Below are positions 58,976 through 64,000 of a stretch of 64,000 bases of DNA, piece by piece (within the stretch, counting starts at the first letter, position 1; each line of letters begins with the position of its first letter). The position numbers and the translations under genes were made by a program. The stretch is from Actinomadura xylanilytica. GTDB taxonomy: Bacteria > Actinomycetota > Actinomycetes > Streptosporangiales > Streptosporangiaceae. A model generated the notes under the pieces. The model saw only the letters and a program-made list of their open reading frames with translations, had not been told where the DNA came from and did no database searches. The stretch lies in contig NZ_JASNWE010000002.1 in NCBI RefSeq assembly GCF_030283145.1, positions 620,001 to 684,000 of the forward strand. Reading direction: 5' to 3'.

Positions 58976-59524
58976 TCAGGTAGCGGCCGGACGGACGGGG
59001 CGGCGCAGGATCGTGCGCGCCTTCTCCGGGGCGACCTCGCGCGGGTCGGACAGGTAGATCTCGTGGTGCAGCCCGTTCGGCACCAGCCCCTCAGCCTCCA
59101 TCAGCGCGTCCATCCGGGCGAGGCTGCGCGGCTCCTCGGAGAACGGGCCGCGGTGCAGCATCTGCACGCACCGTCCCTCGGTGAACGTGACGAACTGGAC
59201 CCGCGCGGCGGCCGGGATCTGCGGCAACACCGCCTCCCGCGCACGGTCGGCCGCGCTCGGCTCCATACCGTCCGCGGCGTGGAGGAACAGGTGCCACCAC
59301 CACTCCCCGCGCGGGACGTCGAGCGGTGGGCGCCCGTCCTCCACCCACCAGCGCCCCTCCAGCGGCGGTGGGACGATCCCGGCCGCGCCCGCGACCGCGT
59401 ACAGCGCGCCGACCGCGGCCGTGAAGGCGGGCCCGCCGGGCTCGCCCCGCCCGGTCACGCCCAGGCCGCCGACCGGCCCGAACTCCGCGAACTCTGGCTC
59501 TTCGGCCGCCTCGTACCGGTTCAT
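58976..59524 (-). CDS. GyrI-like small-molecule-binding protein
   Basis: The product is 182 residues. ATG overlaps the MerR stop by 4 bases. Fold pattern of GyrI/SOUL domains: AAVGALYAVAGAAGIV, EWWWHLFLHA, VQFVTFTEGRCVQMLHRGPF, and LHHEIYLSDPREVAPEKART, closing with the usual IYLSDP block. The MerR regulator encoded upstream ends with the same type of domain, so the pair may sense one ligand, one in the regulator and one as a free binding protein. Confidence 0.78.
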   Translation of the reverse strand: MNRYEAAEEPEFAEFGPVGGLGVTGRGEPGGPAFTAAVGALYAVAGAAGIVPPPLEGRWWVEDGRPPLDVPRGEWWWHLFLHAADGMEPSAADRAREAVLPQIPAAARVQFVTFTEGRCVQMLHRGPFSEEPRSLARMDALMEAEGLVPNGLHHEIYLSDPREVAPEKARTILRRPVRPAAT

Positions 59525-60294
59525 CCCACGTCCTCCAGCTTGATCATGAGCGGGGTCTCCAGCTCGTCCGGTGCGACCCCGGCGGGGTCGGTGAGGTAGA
59601 TCTCCCGCAGCGGCCCGCGGGGCGTGTGCCCGTGGTCGGCGCACCACGCCAGCAGCGCGTGCCCGGTGAACGCGATCTGGTCGAACGGGCCGACGTGCAC
59701 GGCCACGGCGAACGTCCCGCCCGGCAGCACCTCGCCGCCGGACGGGTCCGGGGCGGTGACGCCGACCACGATCTCGTCGGCCAGGTCCAGCGGGAACAGC
59801 CCGACCAGCGGGCCCTGCGGCCCGGCGGGACCGAGCCCGTCCAGCAGCCGCGCCACGCACGCCGAGGTCACCGCGCCGAACGTCGTCGGAGTCGCCATGT
59901 CCCGAACGGCCCGGACCTGGACGGCCGGCTCGCGGACCACCGTCACCTCGGCGCGCGGCAGCCCGTCCGCCAGCACCCGGTCGAGCGTGGCCAGCGCCCG
60001 GCGGCGGCGATCGAGGTCGGCCTCCATCCGGTCGCGGGCCTCGCGCAGCGTCCCGGCGGCGGCACCGCCGTCCGCGAGCACCCGCCCGATCAGCGACAGC
60101 GGCAGGTCGAGCGAGCGCAGCAGCCCGATCGACAGCGCGTCCCGCGCCTGGTCACGACGGTAGTAGCGGTAGCCCGAGGCGGGGTCGACGTGCGCCGGGG
60201 CCAGCAGGCCCAGCTCGTCGTAGTTCCGCAGTTGCTTGACGCTCAGCCGGCAGAGCCGGGCGAACTGGCCGATCGGCAGGAGTTCTTCGCTCAC
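59521..60294 (-). CDS. MerR-family regulator with GyrI-like effector domain
   Basis: The product is 257 residues from GTG 60294. N-terminal MerR helix-turn-helix (IGQFARLCRLSVKQLRNYDE, GYRYYRRDQARDALSIGLLR), a dimer coiled coil, then a C-terminal GyrI-like domain (VAVHVGPFDQIAFTGHALLA, REIYLTDPAGVAPDE) as in BmrR-type multidrug sensors. It should twist a long-spacer promoter on binding a lipophilic or cationic ligand. Coupled to the GyrI-like gene. No drug pump is adjacent. Confidence 0.9.
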   Translation of the reverse strand: MSEELLPIGQFARLCRLSVKQLRNYDELGLLAPAHVDPASGYRYYRRDQARDALSIGLLRSLDLPLSLIGRVLADGGAAAGTLREARDRMEADLDRRRRALATLDRVLADGLPRAEVTVVREPAVQVRAVRDMATPTTFGAVTSACVARLLDGLGPAGPQGPLVGLFPLDLADEIVVGVTAPDPSGGEVLPGGTFAVAVHVGPFDQIAFTGHALLAWCADHGHTPRGPLREIYLTDPAGVAPDELETPLMIKLEDVG

Positions 60295-60332
60295 ACCCCG
60301 AGCTTGGCCCCTCCCCCGGTGGGAGAGTCCAG

Positions 60333-61430
60333 TCAGGGACGGGCGGAGAGCCCGGTGCAGCCGCGCAGGCCGTTCCACCGCTCGACCTCGGCCGCCGCCG
60401 CGGCGCCCTTGAGCGGGATCGGGAGGCCGCCGCTGATCCGCGCGGGCTTCCACTTGGCGGCGGTGACCTTGCCCTTGTCGACGCGCAGCACCAGCACCCC
60501 GGAGTTGGCGGTCTGCCCCGACGCGGACGAGAACACGAAGTTGCCCATGCCGTAGTGGACGTACTTGCCGTCGAGGTAGCCGCCGCCGAGCGGGACGTGC
60601 GCGTGCCCGCCGACGACCACGTCGGCGCCGGCCGCGACGAGCTGCTTGGCGAGGTCCTGCTGCCGGGGCAGCGGGCACGCCTTGAGCTCCTGCCCCCAGT
60701 GCAGGTGCACGATGACCAGGTCGGAGTCCTTGCGGGCCGCGCGGACCGCCGCCACCATCCGCGGGACGTCCTTGGCGGACGCGAGCCCGCCCTTGCCGCC
60801 GGTCGCCGTCCACTGCTGGATCAGGTGGTCGTCGAGCACCTGCGTGGCGCCAACGATCGCCACCCGGTTGCCCTTCACCGTGACGCGGTGGGCACCGTAC
60901 GCCTCGTCGGCGTTCTTGCCGATGCCGACCGTGGGGAAGCCGCTGGCGCGGATCGCCTTGAGCGAGTCGCGCAGCCCTTCCTCCATGAAGTCCATGCCGT
61001 GGTTGTTGGCCATGGACGTGACGTCCACCCCGGCGCCCTTCAGCGCGGCGAACGCCGACGGCGGGGCGCGGAACGCGAACTCCTTGCCGGGCGCGTGGGT
61101 GCCGCCCGTGGTGATCGCGGTCTCCAGGTTGACCATCGCGAGGTCGGCCGCGCGGAGCGTCCGCGCGACGGGGCCGAGCGCGGTCGCCGGGTTCGCCAGC
61201 CGCCCGCGCAGCATGCCCTCGAAGTGGGTGTCGCCACCGAACGCGATCGTGATCGGCTGCCGGGCCGGCCTCGGCGCGGGCCCGGCCCCCTTGCCCGCGG
61301 TGGCCGCGGGCGGCCTGGCCGGGGCCGTCCCGCCCTTGGCCTCGGAGCTCCCCGGGCCGCTGCCGCATGCGGCCGCGACCAGCGCCGTCATCCCGGCCAG
61401 GGCCGTCACCACGACCGTACTACCGCGCAT
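60333..61430 (-). CDS. CapA-family lipoprotein (metallophosphatase fold)
   Basis: The product is 365 residues from ATG 61430 behind GAGGAGGAG. Lipoprotein signal with lipobox VAAAC (Cys about 22). PGA_cap domain: ITIAFGGDTHFEGMLRGRLA, MVNLETAITTGGTHAPGKEF, VTSMANNHGMDFMEEGLRDS, DLVIVHLHWGQELK and VVVGGHAHVPLGGGYLDGKY. The Asp, Asn and His residues form a dimetal site. CapA proteins are tied to poly-gamma-glutamate or wall-polymer metabolism. No CapBC is nearby, so an independent envelope phosphatase or amidase role is more likely. Confidence 0.9.
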   Translation of the reverse strand: MRGSTVVVTALAGMTALVAAACGSGPGSSEAKGGTAPARPPAATAGKGAGPAPRPARQPITIAFGGDTHFEGMLRGRLANPATALGPVARTLRAADLAMVNLETAITTGGTHAPGKEFAFRAPPSAFAALKGAGVDVTSMANNHGMDFMEEGLRDSLKAIRASGFPTVGIGKNADEAYGAHRVTVKGNRVAIVGATQVLDDHLIQQWTATGGKGGLASAKDVPRMVAAVRAARKDSDLVIVHLHWGQELKACPLPRQQDLAKQLVAAGADVVVGGHAHVPLGGGYLDGKYVHYGMGNFVFSSASGQTANSGVLVLRVDKGKVTAAKWKPARISGGLPIPLKGAAAAAEVERWNGLRGCTGLSARP

Positions 61431-61582
61431 GAGACCGCTCCTCCTCAATCGGATCGGCCCAGCATGTCACGCGCCTCCGACGGCCCGGCCCGGCCCGGCG
61501 ATGATCCACGTGAAACATCCCCTACGGACGGTGATCGGTTCCGGCCCGCTCGAACGTGACCTCACGGGCACTAAAGACGGAC

Positions 61583-61600
61583 GATTCATTGTCTTGAATC
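61583..61600. promoter_or_regulatory. Fur-type operator GATTCA-N6-TGAATC
   Basis: A perfect inverted repeat lies 30-47 bases before the Fur-family gene and ahead of the catalase gene. The AT-rich arms and position fit peroxide-sensing CatR/FurA autoregulation. Confidence 0.7.
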
Positions 61601-61629
61601 ATTCGTGTTTAGGGGGGTAGGTTGACGGC

Positions 61630-62076
61630 ATGACCGCGTTCGAGACCCCGGCACCCGCGACCGAGCTGCGCGGCGCCGGCCTGCGGGTCACGGCGGCACG
61701 GGTCGCGCTCCTGGAGACGGTGCGGGCCGGCGACCACCTCGGAGTCGAGGCGATCGCCGCGGGCGTGCGCGAGCGCGTCGGCCACATCTCCCTCCAGGCC
61801 GTGTACGAGGCCCTGCACGCGATGACCGCCGCGGGCCTGGTCCGCCGGATCGAGCCGGCCGGCGGTCCCGCCCGGTTCGAGGGCCGGGTCGGCGACAACC
61901 ACCACCACCTGGTCTGCCGGGGCTGCGGAACGGTCGAGGACGTCGACTGCGTCGTGGGGCACCGCCCCTGCCTGGTCCCGGCGAGCGACGCCGGCTTCCT
62001 GGTCGACGAGGCCGACGTCACCTTCTGGGGACTGTGCCCGGACTGCCGTCCCGCCGGCGATCCGGCCCCCGCCTGA
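61630..62076 (+). CDS. Fur-family peroxide regulator (CatR/FurA-like)
   Basis: The product is 148 residues. Winged helix GLRVTAARVALLETVRAGDH and HISLQAVYEALHAMTAAGLV. Metal sites: HHHLVCRGCGTVEDVDC with one Cys-x2-Cys pair and LCPDC with the second, for structural zinc, and His residues in GDNHHH for the regulatory metal. It represses its operon and should be inactivated by peroxide. The catalase gene follows 47 bases downstream, the classic furA-kat or catR-cat pair. Confidence 0.93.
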   Translation: MTAFETPAPATELRGAGLRVTAARVALLETVRAGDHLGVEAIAAGVRERVGHISLQAVYEALHAMTAAGLVRRIEPAGGPARFEGRVGDNHHHLVCRGCGTVEDVDCVVGHRPCLVPASDAGFLVDEADVTFWGLCPDCRPAGDPAPA

Positions 62077-62123
62077 CCCCGGCGGATCCCGAACACCAAC
62101 GCAGGCAAAGGAGAACCGCGCCC

Positions 62124-63578
62124 ATGTCCGAGAGGCCCACCACCACCACCGACGCCGGAATCGCCGCACCGAGCGACGAGCACTCGCAGTCCATCGGCCC
62201 GAACGGCCCGCTGCTGCTTCAGGACCACTACCTCATCCAGAAGATGGCGCACTTCAACCGCGAGCGCGTGCCCGAACGGGTCGTGCACGCCAAGGGCGGC
62301 GGCGCGTTCGGCACGCTGGAGATCACCGAGGACGTCAGCCAGTTCACCAAGGCCGGCCTGTTCCAGAAGGGCGCCCGCACCGAGTCGCTGGTCCGCTTCT
62401 CCACCGTCGCCGGCGAACTCGGCGCCGCCGACACCAGCCGCGACCCGCGCGGCTTCGCGGTGAAGTTCTACACCGACGAGGGCAACTACGACCTCGTCGG
62501 CAACAACACCCCGGTGTTCTTCATCCGCGACCCGCAGAAGTTCTCCGACTTCATCCACTCGCAGAAGCGCCGCGCCGACAACCACCTGCACGACCACAAC
62601 ATGCAGTGGGACTTCTGGACGCAGTCGCCCGAGTCGGCGCACCAGGTCTCGCTGCTGATGTCCGACCGCGGCACCCCGTTCTCGTGGCGGCACATGAACG
62701 GATACGGCTCGCACACCTTCCTCTGGTACAACGCGGCCGGCGAGAAGTTCTGGGTCAAGTACCACTTCAAGACCGACCAGGGCGTCAAGAACCTCACCGA
62801 CGCCGAAGCCGCCGCATGGCAGGCCAAGGACGCCGACCTGCACATCCGCGACCTGTACACCTCCATCAAGAACGGCGACTTCCCGACCTGGACCGTCCAG
62901 GTGCAGGTCATGCCGTTCGAGGAGGCCGCCGACTACCGGTTCAACCCGTTCGACCTGACCAAGGTCTGGCCGCACGCCGACTACGAGCCGATCACCATCG
63001 GCAGGTGGACGCTGAACCGCAACCCCGACGACTACTTCGCCCAGATCGAGCAGGCCGCGTTCGAGCCCGCCAACCTCGTCCCGGGCATCGGCGCCTCGCC
63101 CGACAAGATGCTCCAGGGCCGACTGTTCTCCTACCCCGACACCCACCGGCACCGCATCGGCGCCAACTACCTCCAGCTCCCGGTCAACCGCCCCAGGAAC
63201 GAGGTGCACACCTACAACAAGGACGGCGCCATGGCGTACACCAACCCGGCGGACCCGGTGTACACCCCGAACACCGTGGGCGGCCCCGTCGCCGACCCCG
63301 AACTGTGGAAGGGCGACTCCTACGACGTCGCCGGCGAGATCGTCCGCAGCGCCTACACCCTGCACCGCGACGACGACGACTTCGGCCAGCCCCGCGCCCT
63401 GTGGGAGAAGGTCCTGTCCGACACCGACCGCGACAACATGGTGGGCAACATCCTCGGTCACGCCTCCGCCCCCGAGGTGACCCCCGAAATGAAGGTCCGC
63501 GTCGCGGAGTACTGGCGCAACATCCAGAAGGACCTCGGCGACCGCGTCGCCAAGGGCCTGGGCGTCAACGGACGCTGA
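62124..63578 (+). CDS. katA: Heme catalase, small-subunit clade 3
   Basis: The product is 484 residues, ATG behind AAAGGAGAA. Distal His in RVVHAKGGGAFGTLEITED, Asn in DLVGNNTPVFFIRDPQKF, and proximal heme Tyr in RLFSYPDTHRHRIGANY. No C-terminal flavodoxin-like domain, so small-subunit type. It decomposes hydrogen peroxide in the cytosol. Its promoter is shared with the Fur-type regulator upstream. A hairpin ends the operon. Confidence 0.96.
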   Translation: MSERPTTTTDAGIAAPSDEHSQSIGPNGPLLLQDHYLIQKMAHFNRERVPERVVHAKGGGAFGTLEITEDVSQFTKAGLFQKGARTESLVRFSTVAGELGAADTSRDPRGFAVKFYTDEGNYDLVGNNTPVFFIRDPQKFSDFIHSQKRRADNHLHDHNMQWDFWTQSPESAHQVSLLMSDRGTPFSWRHMNGYGSHTFLWYNAAGEKFWVKYHFKTDQGVKNLTDAEAAAWQAKDADLHIRDLYTSIKNGDFPTWTVQVQVMPFEEAADYRFNPFDLTKVWPHADYEPITIGRWTLNRNPDDYFAQIEQAAFEPANLVPGIGASPDKMLQGRLFSYPDTHRHRIGANYLQLPVNRPRNEVHTYNKDGAMAYTNPADPVYTPNTVGGPVADPELWKGDSYDVAGEIVRSAYTLHRDDDDFGQPRALWEKVLSDTDRDNMVGNILGHASAPEVTPEMKVRVAEYWRNIQKDLGDRVAKGLGVNGR

Positions 63579-63585
63579 CACCAGT

Positions 63586-63617
63586 AAGGGACCCCGGCCC
63601 CCAGGCCGGGGCCCCTT
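63586..63617 (+). terminator. Terminator after the catalase gene
   Basis: AAGGGACCCCGGCC pairs with GGCCGGGGCCCCTT with one mismatch and a short loop, 7 bases past the stop codon. Confidence 0.75.
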
Positions 63618-63624
63618 CCACGCG

Positions 63625-64000
63625 TCAGATCCGGCTGAGCACGTGCTCGGCGTCCACCTCGGCCAGGAAGGCCGCCATACGTTCCGCGGAAGCCGGAAGG
63701 TAGGGGCGGTATTCGGCTATGGAGAGGACGAACGTCCACGCCGCGAGCCGCCCTGCGTCGAGCTGCGCGTGCCCGTCCAGTTCGGAGAGCCGCTGCGGAA
63801 TCGTCGCGGGGCCGTCCTGGATCGCCACCCACAGGGCGGCCTCGGCGTTGAGGTCGCCGACCGCGCCCAGCGGATCGATCGCGAACCACCGCCCGCCCTC
63901 GCCCCGCAGCACGTTCTTGGCTTGCAGGTCCGCATGCAGGACGTGCCGTTCCCGGGTGGACCGCAGCAATGCGTCGAGCACGACCTCGGCCTGCTCGATC
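63625..64000 (-). CDS. Aminoglycoside/hydroxyurea-type phosphotransferase, 5' end outside window
   Basis: The C-terminal 125 residues are visible. The catalytic loop reads HADLQAKNVLRGEGGRWFAI followed by DPLGAVGDLNAEAALW, the pattern of streptomycin-6-kinase-like proteins (PF04655), with the Asp of HADL as base and the Asp of IDP as metal ligand. The canonical HGDLH is here HADLQ, a mild deviation. Start and ATP lobe lie beyond base 64000. Antibiotic or housekeeping sugar substrates are both possible. Confidence 0.8.
   Translation of the reverse strand, partial: IEQAEVVLDALLRSTRERHVLHADLQAKNVLRGEGGRWFAIDPLGAVGDLNAEAALWVAIQDGPATIPQRLSELDGHAQLDAGRLAAWTFVLSIAEYRPYLPASAERMAAFLAEVDAEHVLSRI

Overview
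The window is high-GC actinomycete DNA: strong third-position GC, GTG starts, many 4-base ATGA/GTGA stop-start overlaps, and DUF397, XRE and PucR families. The gene content (DUF397, Ccr, many two-component systems, an AICE-type replication remnant) fits a Thermomonosporaceae or Streptosporangiales member such as Actinomadura. That assignment is inference. I found no rRNA, tRNA or CRISPR.

Bases 1-7250 are a graveyard of mobile DNA: a resolvase tail, an IS30 transposase tail, a truncated large serine recombinase, a frameshifted RepSA-like replication initiator, a broken phosphotransferase with its DUF397 partner, and a low-GC orphan membrane protein. One intact catabolic-type gene sits inside it, a FadD19-like acyl-CoA ligase behind a 24-bp palindrome. 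Bases 7261-18704 are ordinary chromosome: TetR/YceI, an orphan histidine kinase ending in a 60-bp minisatellite, a GCS2-type ligase, an OmpR-type two-component operon with a DUF4173 membrane protein, a PucR regulator and a PadR operon.

The most interesting block is 18705-36678. A 2235-residue polyketide synthase (ACP-KS-AT-inactive DH-KR-ACP-degenerate carrier-TE) is followed by a crotonyl-CoA carboxylase/reductase. An MFS exporter and a UGT-type glycosyltransferase diverge from it. Further right lies an operon of fatty acyl-AMP ligase, MmpL3-like RND transporter and antigen-85-like secreted acyltransferase. Family by family this parallels the mycolic acid condensation and export set (FadD32, Pks13, MmpL3, Ag85). 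The differences are a ketoreductase built into the synthase and Ccr in place of the acyl-CoA carboxylase. The AT carries a GAGH specificity motif, as expected for ethylmalonyl or larger units, and both DH catalytic residues are gone. A near-identical inverted repeat (TTGTCA-N6-TGACAA) precedes both the PKS and the acyl-AMP ligase operons. I infer a co-regulated pathway for an exported alpha-alkyl-beta-hydroxy lipid, perhaps glycosylated, in an organism that is probably not a mycolate producer.

Bases 36679-64000 hold a secreted KAHVP-repeat protein, an IclR regulator with its operator, DUF1232, hydrolases, an RlpA-like protein, a ferritin-like diiron protein with a 29-bp operator, a DesK/DesR-like two-component operon with a lipoprotein esterase, a LURP-one protein, TetR and GH1 beta-glucosidase. 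They continue with an orphan LuxR-type response regulator whose kinase seems reduced to an 18-codon scar next to a second MMPL transporter, then a secretory lipase, an XRE cassette, a DUF1275 protein, GNATs, MerR/GyrI proteins, a CapA-like lipoprotein, a Fur-catalase pair and a partial phosphotransferase at the right edge.
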